Shown: positions 17,212 through 26,319 of the stretch, one piece after another
Position numbering within the stretch: position 1 is the first letter of the stretch
Layout of the letters: each line of letters starts with the position of its first letter
DNA from: Lachnospiraceae bacterium
GTDB lineage: Bacteria; Bacillota; Clostridia; Lachnospirales; Lachnospiraceae
Reading direction: 5' to 3'
Assembly (NCBI GenBank): GCA_017624835.1
Contig: JAGAMG010000052.1
Span: forward strand, 1 to 64,000
DNA length: 64,000 bases
Made by a program: the position numbers and the translations under genes
Notes under the pieces: model-generated
What the model saw: only the letters and a program-made list of their open reading frames with translations
Told to the model about the DNA's origin: nothing
The model's database searches: none

Positions 17212-18471
17212 TTAATCCACTAATATGGGATTATAGCTTTCTCTGTGAGGAAGTCCATATTTTCCTAATGCTTCCAGATAGGGATCCGGATCAAATTCTT
17301 CTACGGTATAGACTCCGGGCTTATTCCATTTGCCGGTAAGCAGCATTAATGCGCCACACATTGCAGGAACGCCGGTGGTATAGGAGATTGCCTGAGATTC
17401 CACTTCCTTGTAGCATTCCTGATGGTCGCAGATATTGTAAATATAATAGGTCTTAGGCTTGCCGTCCTTGGTTCCGGTAAAGATACAGCCAATATTGGTT
17501 TTACCCTTGGTACGGGGACCCAAGGTTGCCGGGTCGGGCAGTAATGCCTTCAAAAACTGAATGGGTACAATTTCCTTACCTTCATAATTAATAGGAGTGG
17601 TAGAAAGCATTCCTACGTTTTCCAGACAACGCATATGGTCTAAATAGCTTTGGCCGAAGGTCATAAAGAAGCGGATGCGCTTTACGCCGGGGATGGTCTG
17701 TGCTAAGGATTCAATTTCTTCATGGTGAAGGAGATACATATCCTTCTGACCTACTTCTTCAAAATTATATTCCCTCTTAATGCTCATAGCAGGAATCTCT
17801 ACCCAATGACCGTTTTCCCAATAGCTTCCCGGTGCGGATACCTCACGGAGATTGATTTCGGGATTGAAATTGGTAGCAAAGGGATAACCATGGTCACCTC
17901 CGTTGCAGTCTAAAATATCAATGGTATCAATTTGGTCAAACTCATGCTTCAACGCATAGGCACAATATGCCTGAGTAACGCCCGGGTCAAAGCCGGAGCC
18001 AAGGAGAGCAGTAAGGCCGGCTTCCTCAAATTTCTTACGGTATGCCCACTGCCAGGAATAGTCAAAGTAGGCAGAGAAGCATTCTTCCTTACAGCGTTTG
18101 TCATAAATAGCACGCCACTGTGGGTCTTCGATATTTTCCGGTTCATAGTTGGCAGTATCCATATAATTTACACCGCAGGCAAGGCAGGCATCCATAATGG
18201 TAAGATCCTGATAGGGCAGTGCAATATTCATTACCAATTCCGGCTTGTAGGAATTGATTAAAGCAATGACTTCCTCTGTATTATCTGCATCCACCTGTGC
18301 AGTGGTAATTTTGGTTGTGGTTTTATCCTTTAATTTTGCTGCTAATGCGTCACATTTGGATTTGGTTCTGCTGGCAATACAAATTTCGGTAAAAACCTCG
18401 CTAACCTGACAACATTTCTGAATTGCTACGGAAGCAACACCGCCGCAGCCGATAATTAAAACTCTGCTCAT
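17212..18471 (-). CDS. Carboxynorspermidine (carboxyspermidine) dehydrogenase, saccharopine dehydrogenase family
   Basis: 419 residues. Reductively joins aspartate semialdehyde with putrescine or diaminopropane to form carboxyspermidine or carboxynorspermidine with NAD(P)H. The N-terminus VLIIGCGGVASVAIQK is a Rossmann fold; MNIALPYQDLTIMDACLACG and the DTANYEPEN stretch are typical of this branch of the saccharopine dehydrogenase family. The assignment is strengthened by the adjacent nspC. The start has a GGAG ribosome site. The co-substrate aspartate semialdehyde is the product of asd at 596-1681. Confidence 0.9.
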   Translation of the reverse strand: MSRVLIIGCGGVASVAIQKCCQVSEVFTEICIASRTKSKCDALAAKLKDKTTTKITTAQVDADNTEEVIALINSYKPELVMNIALPYQDLTIMDACLACGVNYMDTANYEPENIEDPQWRAIYDKRCKEECFSAYFDYSWQWAYRKKFEEAGLTALLGSGFDPGVTQAYCAYALKHEFDQIDTIDILDCNGGDHGYPFATNFNPEINLREVSAPGSYWENGHWVEIPAMSIKREYNFEEVGQKDMYLLHHEEIESLAQTIPGVKRIRFFMTFGQSYLDHMRCLENVGMLSTTPINYEGKEIVPIQFLKALLPDPATLGPRTKGKTNIGCIFTGTKDGKPKTYYIYNICDHQECYKEVESQAISYTTGVPAMCGALMLLTGKWNKPGVYTVEEFDPDPYLEALGKYGLPHRESYNPILVD

Positions 18472-18537
18472 TTTGTTTTCTCCATTCTCTAGGTATTGTT
18501 ATATTTTGATTTTATGTACGAATCATTCCACGCTAAA

Positions 18538-19404
18538 TTACTTATTTTTTAGGAGAGCAAGCATAAGCTCCCTTACCACCTTACAGGCAAGAGCAGTACT
18601 TGCACCACTGGTATCCAGCATGGGACTTAATTCATTTATATCTGCGCCTACTACATTACATTTGCTGACCATTTGTAAGGCACCTAATAATTCCATAAAG
18701 GTTACACCTCCGGCTTCGGGAGTGCCTGTTCCCGGGAAAGCGGAAGGATCCAGACAATCTAAATCAATGGTAAAGTAAATGGGGGCATCGCTAATCTGTA
18801 TTAGAGCTTCCTCCAGACCATCAAAATTAAATTTATGCAGATTGGTATGTTCCTTTGCAAAACGAAATTCTTCCCGCTCCCCGCTTCGGATGCAAAATTG
18901 GTGGATTCTGCCGTCGCCAATTAAATCATGGCATCTGCGAATAACGCAGGCATGACTTAATTTTGCACCCAGGTAGTCATCCCGCAGGTCTGTATGGGCA
19001 TCAAAGTGAATGATATGTACATCAGGATATTTTTCATGGATTGCCCGGAAGGAACCTAAGGTAACCAAGTGTTCTCCGCCTATTAAAAGAGGGAATTTGT
19101 TATCCTGTAAAATTTGTTTTGTGAGACTTTCGATATCAGCAAGAGCTGCCTCAGAGGAACCAAAGCACAGTTCTAAATCTCCAAAATCAAACACCTGATA
19201 ATCGGTTAAATCCTCATCCTGATAGGGGCTGTAGGTTTCTAATCCAAAGCTCTCATGCCGGATGGCAGAAGAGCCGTAGCGGGTGCCGGGACGATAGCTT
19301 GTGGTGCTGTCAAAGGGAGCCCCGAAGAGTACTAAGGAAGCATCCTGATATTCTGCATCACAGCCGATAAAGGTTTCTATATTGGGATGAAACATTGTAT
19401 TCAT
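18538..19404 (-). CDS. speB: Agmatinase (ureohydrolase)
   Basis: 288 residues. Hydrolyses agmatine to putrescine and urea at a two-manganese centre. Metal ligands are seen in GGEHLVTLG, HFDAHTDLRDDY and DLDCLDPSAFPGTGTPEAGG, the three signatures of the arginase/agmatinase family, and the length is normal. The start at 19404 has AAAGGA upstream. It lies between speE and the carboxynorspermidine dehydrogenase gene. Because speE but no speD is present, it could also act on an aminopropylated agmatine, but that is speculation. Confidence 0.93.
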   Translation of the reverse strand: MNTMFHPNIETFIGCDAEYQDASLVLFGAPFDSTTSYRPGTRYGSSAIRHESFGLETYSPYQDEDLTDYQVFDFGDLELCFGSSEAALADIESLTKQILQDNKFPLLIGGEHLVTLGSFRAIHEKYPDVHIIHFDAHTDLRDDYLGAKLSHACVIRRCHDLIGDGRIHQFCIRSGEREEFRFAKEHTNLHKFNFDGLEEALIQISDAPIYFTIDLDCLDPSAFPGTGTPEAGGVTFMELLGALQMVSKCNVVGADINELSPMLDTSGASTALACKVVRELMLALLKNK

Positions 19405-19437
19405 TAATCCTTTCTTTCGTTAATAGGGTTAAAAGTG

Positions 19438-20292
19438 TTAGGCTTCTACTTCCTCCAGCATTTCTTCCAAAAAGGCGGGAAGATAGAAGGCACCCTTATG
19501 AAGTCTGGTGGTGTAATATTTGGTGCGTAAATGGAGCTTGTTCCAGCTTTCCGCATCCAAATCATCAATGGGATGATATTTCTTGCTGGCAAAGCCGAAG
19601 AGCCAATAGCCTGCAGCATAGGTGGGAATATGTGCCTGATAAACCCGGCTGATGGGGAAGGTATTTACAATACGCTTATGACTGCGCTGCATGGCTTCTG
19701 CATCCTGCTTGTAAAAAGGGCTTCCCTGCTGATTTACCATAATACCGTCTTCCTTAAGTGCCTTATAGCAGTTACCGTAGAATTCCTTGGTAAACAAGCC
19801 CTCGGAGGGACCGTAGGGATCATTGGAGTCTACAATAATTAAATCATATTCATTTTCGCAGTACCGGATATGCTTTAAGGCATTTTCATAATGAATTTTT
19901 ACTCGTTCATCATCAAGCTGGCAGGCATTACCGGGGAGATATTGTTTGCAGGCTTCCACTACCATGGGATCCATTTCAACTAAATCAATATGTTTAATTC
20001 GGCTGTAGCGTGTTAATTCCTTTACAACACCGCCATCGCCGGCACCGATAACCAAAACCTTTTCAATATTCTGGTGCACTGCCATGGGTACATGGACAAT
20101 CATTTCATTATAAATAAATTCATCCCGCTCCGTCAGCATAATATTTCCGTCTAGGGAGAGGATTCGACCGAATTCCCGGCTTTCCAGAATATCGATTCGC
20201 TGGTAATCGCTTTCCTTAGAAAAAAGCTGTTTTTCAATGCGGATGCTGAGCTTTACATCGGGAGTATGTTTTTCACTAAACCATAAATTCAT
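19438..20292 (-). CDS. speE: Spermidine synthase (aminopropyltransferase)
   Basis: 284 residues. Transfers an aminopropyl group from decarboxylated S-adenosylmethionine to putrescine. GAGDGG (nucleotide loop), DLVEMDP, DSNDPYGPSEGLF and HIPTYAAGYW are the family motifs; Asn replaces the common Thr in the DSTDP block. The ATG has AAGGAG upstream and follows speA by 37 bases. No S-adenosylmethionine decarboxylase (speD) is found in the operon or elsewhere in this window. An aminopropyl acceptor other than putrescine, such as agmatine, is possible. Confidence 0.92.
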   Translation of the reverse strand: MNLWFSEKHTPDVKLSIRIEKQLFSKESDYQRIDILESREFGRILSLDGNIMLTERDEFIYNEMIVHVPMAVHQNIEKVLVIGAGDGGVVKELTRYSRIKHIDLVEMDPMVVEACKQYLPGNACQLDDERVKIHYENALKHIRYCENEYDLIIVDSNDPYGPSEGLFTKEFYGNCYKALKEDGIMVNQQGSPFYKQDAEAMQRSHKRIVNTFPISRVYQAHIPTYAAGYWLFGFASKKYHPIDDLDAESWNKLHLRTKYYTTRLHKGAFYLPAFLEEMLEEVEA

Positions 20293-20329
20293 GTGGATTC
20301 TCCTTAATTGTGGGGTACTTTTAACATTT

Positions 20330-21796
20330 CTATTTTAATACATTCAAATGCTCAATTTCCGGGTCTTCCGGACCTGTCATGCTACAGCCTTTTTCCTTGG
20401 CATATTGAATATATTGTAAAATGTCTGCCGTAATTTTTTCTCCCGGAGCTAAGATGGGAATTCCGGGTGGATAACACATTACAAATTCACTGCAGACACG
20501 ATTTTCAGTTTCCATAATGGGAAGGCTGATTTTATCTGCGTAAAAGGCTTCCTGGGGACTGGCAATTACCTGAGGTGGAATATATTCCTGGGATAGGAGA
20601 CCGGATTTATCGCGCTGATAACGTCTGCGAATTTCTGCCAGGGCACTTACCAGACGTTCCACCTCCTGAATACGGTCGCCTATGGAGAGGTAAGCCAATA
20701 TATTTCCAATATCACCAAACTCTATCTGAATATCATAATCGTCCCGAAGCAAATCATAGACTTCGATACCTGCCAGACCGATATCCAGCGTATGAATACT
20801 GAGCTTAATGGGGTCAAAGTCATAGATGGAATCCCCGTTAATCAGCTCCTGACCGAAGGCATAATAACCGCCGATGGAATTGATTTCATTTCTTGCATAT
20901 TCCGCGATATGGCGTACCTGTTCAAATATTTTTTCCCCACGAAGGGCAAGATTTCTGCGGGAAATATCCAGACTACTCATTAATAAATAGCTTCCTGAGG
21001 TGGTCTGAGTAAGATTGATAATCTGGCGTACATAGCCCTCGTTTATATTGGGACCTGCAAGAAGGAAGCTGGACTGAGTCAGGCTTCCACCGCTTTTATG
21101 CATGGATACGGATGCCATATCTGCACCTGCTGCCATAGCGGAAATAGGTAAATCCTTGCCAAAGTAAAAATGGGTGCCATGAGCTTCGTCCGCCAGACAA
21201 AGCATATTGTGCTCATGGGCAAGCTTTACGATTCCCTTCAAATCAGAGCAGATACCATAGTAGGTAGGATTGTTTACCAATACAGCCACTGCCTTGGGGT
21301 GCTCTTTAATGGCACGTTCCACCTGTTCTAATTTCATACCCAACGAAATACCCAGTCTGTGGTCTACTTCGGGATTCACATAAACAGGGATGGCACCGCA
21401 TAGGACAAGGGCATTGATAACACTTCTATGTACATTTCTTGGCAGGATGATTTCGTCCCCCCGTTTACAGGCTGTAAGTACCATGCTTTGTACGGCACTG
21501 GTAGTACCGCCGACCATGAGGAAAGCATGAGCTGCACCAAAGGCATCCGCTGCCAGTTGTTCTGCTTCACGAATCACAGAGACAGGGTGGCAGAGATTAT
21601 CCAGAGGCTTCAAGCTGTTAACGTCCACGGAAACACATTGCTGTCCTAAAAATTCTGTCAGCTCAGGATTGCCCCTGCCGCGTTTGTGTCCGGGTACATC
21701 AAAAGGAACCACTCGTTTTTGGCGAAAACCTTCCAAGGCTTCGTGGATGGGAGCTTTATTTTGGTTAAGGGCGTAAGAATGCATTGTCTGATTCAT
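20330..21796 (-). CDS. speA: Arginine (Orn/Lys/Arg-type) decarboxylase
   Basis: 488 residues from the ATG at 21796, which has TAAGGAG about eight bases upstream. A frame open further upstream would add 54 poorly conserved residues and is rejected. It is a PLP fold I decarboxylase: DEAHGTHFYFG and DMASVSMHKSGGSLTQSS carry the cofactor aspartate and the PLP lysine. The substrate is taken to be arginine because agmatinase is in the same operon; sequence alone cannot exclude lysine or ornithine. It is the first gene of the five-gene polyamine operon and sits behind a long structured leader. Confidence 0.9.
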   Translation of the reverse strand: MNQTMHSYALNQNKAPIHEALEGFRQKRVVPFDVPGHKRGRGNPELTEFLGQQCVSVDVNSLKPLDNLCHPVSVIREAEQLAADAFGAAHAFLMVGGTTSAVQSMVLTACKRGDEIILPRNVHRSVINALVLCGAIPVYVNPEVDHRLGISLGMKLEQVERAIKEHPKAVAVLVNNPTYYGICSDLKGIVKLAHEHNMLCLADEAHGTHFYFGKDLPISAMAAGADMASVSMHKSGGSLTQSSFLLAGPNINEGYVRQIINLTQTTSGSYLLMSSLDISRRNLALRGEKIFEQVRHIAEYARNEINSIGGYYAFGQELINGDSIYDFDPIKLSIHTLDIGLAGIEVYDLLRDDYDIQIEFGDIGNILAYLSIGDRIQEVERLVSALAEIRRRYQRDKSGLLSQEYIPPQVIASPQEAFYADKISLPIMETENRVCSEFVMCYPPGIPILAPGEKITADILQYIQYAKEKGCSMTGPEDPEIEHLNVLK

Positions 21797-21869
21797 GACA
21801 GTTCTCCTTATGGTAATGGATTTTGATGATATATTTTGCGACCTGCAAAAGGAGAATAGAAAGAAGCAT

Positions 21870-21902
21870 AAAAAAGCAGGTCCACGTATGTACGCAGCCT
21901 GC
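21870..21902 (-). terminator. Possible attenuator terminator in the speA leader
   Basis: On the minus strand GCAGG pairs with CCTGC (21898-21902 with 21876-21880), with an inner CGTA/TACG pairing, and is followed at once by six T. It lies about 75 bases before the speA start, inside the transcribed leader. ACCTGC of the 3' arm is also exactly complementary to GCAGGT at 21846-21841, which would give an alternative pairing. Confidence 0.5.
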
Positions 21903-22095
21903 ATTATCGCTTTACCGTGATAGAGTATTTGGAATACAAAATTACAGAAAAAAATCAAAATATCAACAGAAGAGAAGTTGACATAAAATTTACTGTAATA
22001 TCAGGTATAGGATTCGGGATTATCAGAGTCTATATAGCAATCACTTTTACTACTCTTATTGACCGTTTCACAAGTCTGCGCTTATTGCACAATTC

Positions 22096-22256
22096 GGTTA
22101 TGAAGTAACCAACTTATAAAATTTGAGCTTTTAACTCAATCAATAAGGCAACCTTAAGTTGCCAATCGGCAGTGGACCCGGCTGTCCGTATGGCCTTAAC
22201 TCCTATGGAGTGGTCCCAATAATTGCTTGGAAAGACTCCGAAATCAATCCTTCCAA
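22096..22256 (-). ncRNA. Structured 5' leader of the polyamine operon, family unknown
   Basis: On the minus strand seven consecutive helices can be drawn in about 160 nt: 22256-22248 with 22235-22227 (9 bp, one wobble), an outer 22216-22212 with 22178-22174 enclosing 22211-22207/22203-22199 and 22195-22193/22182-22180, then 22163-22158/22152-22147, 22139-22135/22127-22123 and 22110-22106/22100-22096. A three-way junction closed by GGACC/GGTCC is the core. I recognise no T-box, lysine, SAM, cobalamin or guanidine consensus. It lies between a strong promoter and the possible attenuator before speA. The remainder of the 690-base gap (22111-22122 and 21903-22095) holds nothing I can name. Confidence 0.5.
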
Positions 22257-22265
22257 AGTGGTGTT

Positions 22266-22294
22266 ATAATAGCATTAATTTATTGTTATGTCAA
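22266..22294 (-). promoter_or_regulatory. Strong putative promoter of the polyamine operon
   Basis: Minus strand TTGACA (22289-22294), 17-base spacer, TATTAT (22266-22271). It would start RNA near 22259 and so give a leader of about 460 nt before speA. Confidence 0.75.
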
Positions 22295-22400
22295 TGAAAA
22301 AATGGAAATCATATAAAAAATGTAAAACATATAAAAATTACATAAATGTAAATATGAACAAACAATTGTCGAAAAATAATGTCAAGATTTTTTAAAAAAG

Positions 22401-22429
22401 TTGAAAAAATATATCAAAAATAGTATAAT
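22401..22429 (+). promoter_or_regulatory. Putative promoter of the H-cluster chemoreceptor gene
   Basis: TTGAAA (22401-22406), 17-base spacer, TATAAT (22424-22429), 60 bases before the ATG. Confidence 0.7.
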
Positions 22430-22489
22430 ATAGTGATTATTTACTATGTTAGAATTATAATTACATAATAAGTATTTGGGAGGAAAGAA

Positions 22490-24373
22490 ATGGTATTTAC
22501 AAATGAGAAATGTGTAGGCTGTAACAAATGTATCAGAACCTGTCCTGTTTTAACGGCAAACGTTGCCCGGAACGGCAAAATTGATGTGGATGAAAGTGTA
22601 TGTATACAATGTGGTGCCTGTTTTGATAATTGTAGACATGGTGCAAGAGATTTTGATGATGATACAGCTAAATTTCTGGCAGATTTAAAAGTAGGAAAAA
22701 AGTTTTCCATTATTGTAGCACCTGCTTTTATTGCTAATTATCCAAAGACCTACAAAAAGATTTATGGCTATTTGAAATCTTTAGGTGTAGAGCATATATA
22801 TAGTGTAAGCTTTGGTGCAGATATTACGACATGGACCTATATTAGTTATTTAAAAGAAACCGGTAAGCAGGGACTTATCAGTCAACCCTGTCCGGCAATT
22901 GTAAATTATATTGAGAAATATCAGCCGGAGCTGATTCCTATGCTGATTCCTCTGCATAGTCCCATGATGCAGGAGGCAATTTATTTAAAGAAATATAAGA
23001 ATACCAAAGAAGATTTGGTTTTCTTAAGCCCATGCATTGCAAAGCGTTTGGAAATTAATGACCCTAATACCGGTGGGTATGTAAAATATAATGTTACCTT
23101 TAAAAAGTTATTAGAAGCAATTGGTGATAAATATATGTCAGCACCGGAAGCGGAGGAAGAGTCCAGCTATGGTTTGGGTGCAAGATATCCCAAGCCCGGT
23201 GGATTAAAGGAGTGTGTACATTTCTTCCTGGGCAATAAAACGGCAGTATTGCAGGTGGAAGGCGAGGAAGAGGCCTATAAGTTTTTGAAAGAATATGCAA
23301 AGCGTAAGAGTAATTTACCTTTTATGGTAGATATTTTGAATTGTCAAAAGGGATGTATCCGCGGAACCGCAACGGATGAGAATATTGATGACATTGATGT
23401 GGAATTGGCAATTAATGAAATGAATAAATTGGTTGTCAATGAAACCAAAAGGAATGAAAAAAGTAATCCATGGAACAGTGCTTTATCCATGGAAAAGAGA
23501 TGGGAGAATTTCTGTGCCCAATTTAAGGATTTGGATAGAAATGATTTTGTGCGTGCCTATACTAATAAAAAGGTGGATATCAAGATTCCTTCCGAACGGG
23601 ATTTGGATTTGATTTATAAGGATATGAAGAAATATACTTCCGAATCCAGATGTATTGATTGCTCCTGTTGCGGTTATGCTACCTGTAAGGATATGGCGTC
23701 TGCCATTTATAACGGTGTGAATGTAAAGGAAAATTGTATTCATTATATTAAGGCGTTGGCTGAAGATGAGAGAAACGAAATTGAAAAGCTTCATAATGAA
23801 ACCATGGAAGCTCAGAGAAATCATAATGAAATGCTGAATGATATTATCGCACAGTTTGACCAATTAAACAGTGGAGTGATGGAATTGGCGGAAGCAAATG
23901 CCATTACTGCGGATGATACCAATAATGTTACCAATATTGCGGCAGAGGTTATGGAGCAGTGCGAGACTATTACAGAATCCCTGAAGCTTTTTGCTGAATT
24001 TATAGAGGTATATAAGGAGGGCAACAGTAATATTGCCGGAATTGCGGGAAAAACCAATCTCTTAAGCTTAAACGCAAGTATTGAGGCTGCAAGAGCGGGA
24101 GAAGCCGGAAGAGGTTTTGCGGTTGTAGCAGGAGAAATCAGAAATTTAGCAAATTCTACTCAGGAATTAATCGAGAAGAATGATAAGCAGGCTGCGGATA
24201 CAATTCCCCAAATTAATGAGAGTATAGAATTAATTAAGGGACTGATTTCCAGTATTTCTTCCATGAATGACCGTATTTCCAATATTGCGGCAACTACGGA
24301 GGAAATCTCAGCCCAGAGTGATAATATTCGCAATCTGTCCAATGATATTCAGGATGCAGTAAGGGAAATATAG
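22490..24373 (+). CDS. [FeFe]-hydrogenase-like sensory protein fused to a chemoreceptor signalling domain
   Basis: 627 residues, no membrane segment. Order: two [4Fe-4S] ferredoxin motifs (Cys8/11/14/18 and Cys38/41/44/48); a hydrogenase H-domain (about 70-300); a further CxxCxCC-type cluster motif near residue 390; a coiled coil; and a methyl-accepting chemotaxis hairpin ([20 protein letters not shown], about 525-560). All four cysteines that should hold the H-cluster are present: Cys134 in SQPCPA, Cys182 in SPCIAK, Cys285 and Cys289 in NCQKGC. The residue before Cys134, a proton-relay cysteine in catalytic hydrogenases, is proline, and the third motif lacks the GGGQP tail. This favours hydrogen or redox sensing over turnover. 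The output would be chemotaxis-type signalling through a CheA kinase. Confidence 0.85.
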   Translation: MVFTNEKCVGCNKCIRTCPVLTANVARNGKIDVDESVCIQCGACFDNCRHGARDFDDDTAKFLADLKVGKKFSIIVAPAFIANYPKTYKKIYGYLKSLGVEHIYSVSFGADITTWTYISYLKETGKQGLISQPCPAIVNYIEKYQPELIPMLIPLHSPMMQEAIYLKKYKNTKEDLVFLSPCIAKRLEINDPNTGGYVKYNVTFKKLLEAIGDKYMSAPEAEEESSYGLGARYPKPGGLKECVHFFLGNKTAVLQVEGEEEAYKFLKEYAKRKSNLPFMVDILNCQKGCIRGTATDENIDDIDVELAINEMNKLVVNETKRNEKSNPWNSALSMEKRWENFCAQFKDLDRNDFVRAYTNKKVDIKIPSERDLDLIYKDMKKYTSESRCIDCSCCGYATCKDMASAIYNGVNVKENCIHYIKALAEDERNEIEKLHNETMEAQRNHNEMLNDIIAQFDQLNSGVMELAEANAITADDTNNVTNIAAEVMEQCETITESLKLFAEFIEVYKEGNSNIAGIAGKTNLLSLNASIEAARAGEAGRGFAVVAGEIRNLANSTQELIEKNDKQAADTIPQINESIELIKGLISSISSMNDRISNIAATTEEISAQSDNIRNLSNDIQDAVREI

Positions 24374-24459
24374 ATTCAAAAAATCAAGAAAACCTCCGTT
24401 TCATTTGTTATAGTATATTCAGAAGTACTTCTTAACAACAAAATGAAAGGGATGGAGCC

Positions 24460-25263
24460 ATGAACAATCTTGATATATTGGCTAATGCTTTTGAGTATAT
24501 TGAACAGCATCTTCGAGAGGATATCAAAACAGAAGATGTTGCGGCAGCCTGCTATTGTTCCAAGTCCAAATTGGAAAAGATATTTCGGTATATTAATCAT
24601 AATGGCGTACATCATTATATTGTCCGACGTAGAATGATGGTGGCGGCAAAAATGATTGTAGCCAATCCAGAAACCGGCCTTTTGGAGGTGGCATTAAGCT
24701 GCGGTTACAGCACGAATGAATCCTTTACCCGTGCGTTTCGAAGTGTATGGAATTGTAATCCTTCGGATTTCAGAAGCAATGACCATTTTACGGAATTGTA
24801 TCCCAGGCGCTATCCACCCAGACAGGATGGAGGTATTTTCAATATGAGAGTAAATTTGGATATCAGTGAGCTTTATGAAACATTCAGACAGAGAAAAGAC
24901 TGTTATTTTGTATGCTGCGACATTAAACGCTTAGTTCCCATCAATGAGATATCACACAAGGCAGGAGATTTGGCGATTTTAGAATCCTTAAAGCGTATGC
25001 AGGAGGCTGCCGGCGACGAGGACATTGTTTTTCGTATCGGTGGGGATGAATTTGTTATGCTGACCAATAGTGAGGATATTAAATATGCGGAAGATGTAAT
25101 GGAACGAATCAGAAGCTATAATGGTCAGCCCATAGTTTTTGAGGATAAGGAAATTCCCTTGAGTCTGCATATAGCAGTTGTGAAATTTGAAGGTGACAAA
25201 AATATTAAGTATCGTGATTTGTTTGAGCAGTTACATACAGCTATTTTGGAAAGCAGAAAATAA
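24460..25263 (+). CDS. AraC-type DNA-binding domain fused to a GGDEF domain
   Basis: 267 residues. Residues 1-105 form the double helix-turn-helix of AraC/XylS regulators (ending at CGYSTNESFTRAFRSVWNCNP). Residues 140-267 form a compact GGDEF domain with an intact RIGGDEF signature. The usual upstream metal aspartate block appears as CCDIKRL, but the substrate-contacting Asn-Asp part is altered. It could make cyclic di-GMP, or bind GTP or cyclic di-GMP to control DNA binding. The gene lies 87 bases after the H-cluster chemoreceptor on the same strand with no terminator between, so the two may be cotranscribed. The ATG has AAAGGGATGGAG upstream. Confidence 0.85.
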   Translation: MNNLDILANAFEYIEQHLREDIKTEDVAAACYCSKSKLEKIFRYINHNGVHHYIVRRRMMVAAKMIVANPETGLLEVALSCGYSTNESFTRAFRSVWNCNPSDFRSNDHFTELYPRRYPPRQDGGIFNMRVNLDISELYETFRQRKDCYFVCCDIKRLVPINEISHKAGDLAILESLKRMQEAAGDEDIVFRIGGDEFVMLTNSEDIKYAEDVMERIRSYNGQPIVFEDKEIPLSLHIAVVKFEGDKNIKYRDLFEQLHTAILESRK

Positions 25264-25288
25264 GTGGAATAAATGCAAAATGAACAAA

Positions 25289-25330
25289 AATAGGAAAAGC
25301 ATAGGAAATTAGGCTTTTCCTATTTTTTTT
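25289..25330 (+). terminator. Intrinsic terminator after the AraC-GGDEF gene
   Basis: AATAGGAAAAGC pairs with GCTTTTCCTATT and is followed by eight T. Confidence 0.9.
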
Positions 25331-25426
25331 GTAATAGGACTAGAAAATATAAATATTATTTTGTATAATAACTTAATGGTATACATATAAGGGTATATTT
25401 ATAAAATACAAGAGGGAGGATAAATA

Positions 25427-25861
25427 ATGTATTTTTGTAAAAATTGCGGTGAAGCATATATGACGGATGAAGCAGTTATGTGTGTAAAGTGCGGTGTTGC
25501 AAAAGGACAGGGAAGCAGCTATTGCCATAATTGCGGAAAGCCTGTTGCAGCAGATACTGCGGTTTGCATGAATTGTGGAGTACCCAACAAGAAGCCCGTG
25601 CCTGCCAATGCAAAATCAAAGGTTGCAGCCGGACTTTTAGCGATTTTCCTTGGTAATTTTGGTGTACATAATTTTTATCTGGGATATGTGGGTAAGGCTG
25701 TTACACAGCTTGTGCTTACCATTTTAGGAATTCCGTTATGCTGTATTGTAATCGGTGCGTTAATGATTTTAGCTGCCTGGGTGTGGGCTCTGATTGAAGG
25801 AATTATGATTTTAACCGGAAGTATCAATACGGATGCGGATGGAAATCCTTTGACGGATTAA
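25427..25861 (+). CDS. Zinc-ribbon and TM2 domain membrane protein
   Basis: 144 residues. Two zinc ribbons of the CxxC...CxxC kind fill residues 4-52 (CKNC, CVKC, CHNC, CMNC). Residues 65-135 form a TM2 domain: two membrane helices joined by a short turn after the typical GNFGVHNFYLG motif. The function of TM2 proteins is not known in detail. A TATAAT box lies at 25364-25369 and a strong GAGGGAGG ribosome site precedes the ATG. It is the first of four small membrane-protein genes on this strand. Confidence 0.88.
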   Translation: MYFCKNCGEAYMTDEAVMCVKCGVAKGQGSSYCHNCGKPVAADTAVCMNCGVPNKKPVPANAKSKVAAGLLAIFLGNFGVHNFYLGYVGKAVTQLVLTILGIPLCCIVIGALMILAAWVWALIEGIMILTGSINTDADGNPLTD

Positions 25862-25913
25862 TAAGGACTCAGGTCATAAAAGAAATAAGTGAATTTTAGA
25901 AAGAAGGAAAAAC

Positions 25914-26318
25914 ATGGACGGACAGAATTTTCAGAATGAGCAGAATACTGACAATCAGCAGAATAACGGAGTAGAAGAAACCGGGTTCAGTAATAATTAT
26001 TATCAGGATTATACGGCAAATGTACAGCCGGCACCTGTAGAACAGCCTAAGGAGAAAAAAAGCAGTGGCTTGGCAATTGCCAGTCTGGTGCTTGGTATTA
26101 TTTCCATCGTTATGGGTTGTTGTGGAGGTGGTTTCCCTTTCAGTATCGGTGGTATTATCTGTGGAGCCATTGCGAACAAGCAGGAAAAGGATGGTATGGC
26201 AAAGGGCGGTTTGATTTGCTCCATCATTGGTTTGGTTCTCTCTATTGCAATTACAATTTTTGCTGTAGTTATCTATGTTATGATTTTAGGAGAAACCATG
26301 GCATACGGATATTACTAG
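25914..26318 (+). CDS. DUF4190-type membrane protein
   Basis: 134 residues. The first 45 are a hydrophilic Gln/Asn-rich tail; two membrane helices follow around 48-85 and 98-125, with the pattern SGLAIASLVLGIISIV and GLICSIIGLVLSI typical of DUF4190 proteins. Function unknown. It follows the TM2 gene by 52 bases and its stop lies two bases before the next start (TAGGATG). Confidence 0.82.
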   Translation: MDGQNFQNEQNTDNQQNNGVEETGFSNNYYQDYTANVQPAPVEQPKEKKSSGLAIASLVLGIISIVMGCCGGGFPFSIGGIICGAIANKQEKDGMAKGGLICSIIGLVLSIAITIFAVVIYVMILGETMAYGYY

Positions 26319-26319
26319 G

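Noticed and set aside
21799-21958. 54-residue N-terminal extension of SpeA
   Set aside because: It runs through the attenuator-like terminator, is not like the family, and the ATG at 21796 has a perfect ribosome site.
22096-22256. T-box, lysine, SAM, cobalamin riboswitch or 6S RNA
   Set aside because: None of their conserved core strings or the closed rod of 6S RNA can be found; left as family unknown.
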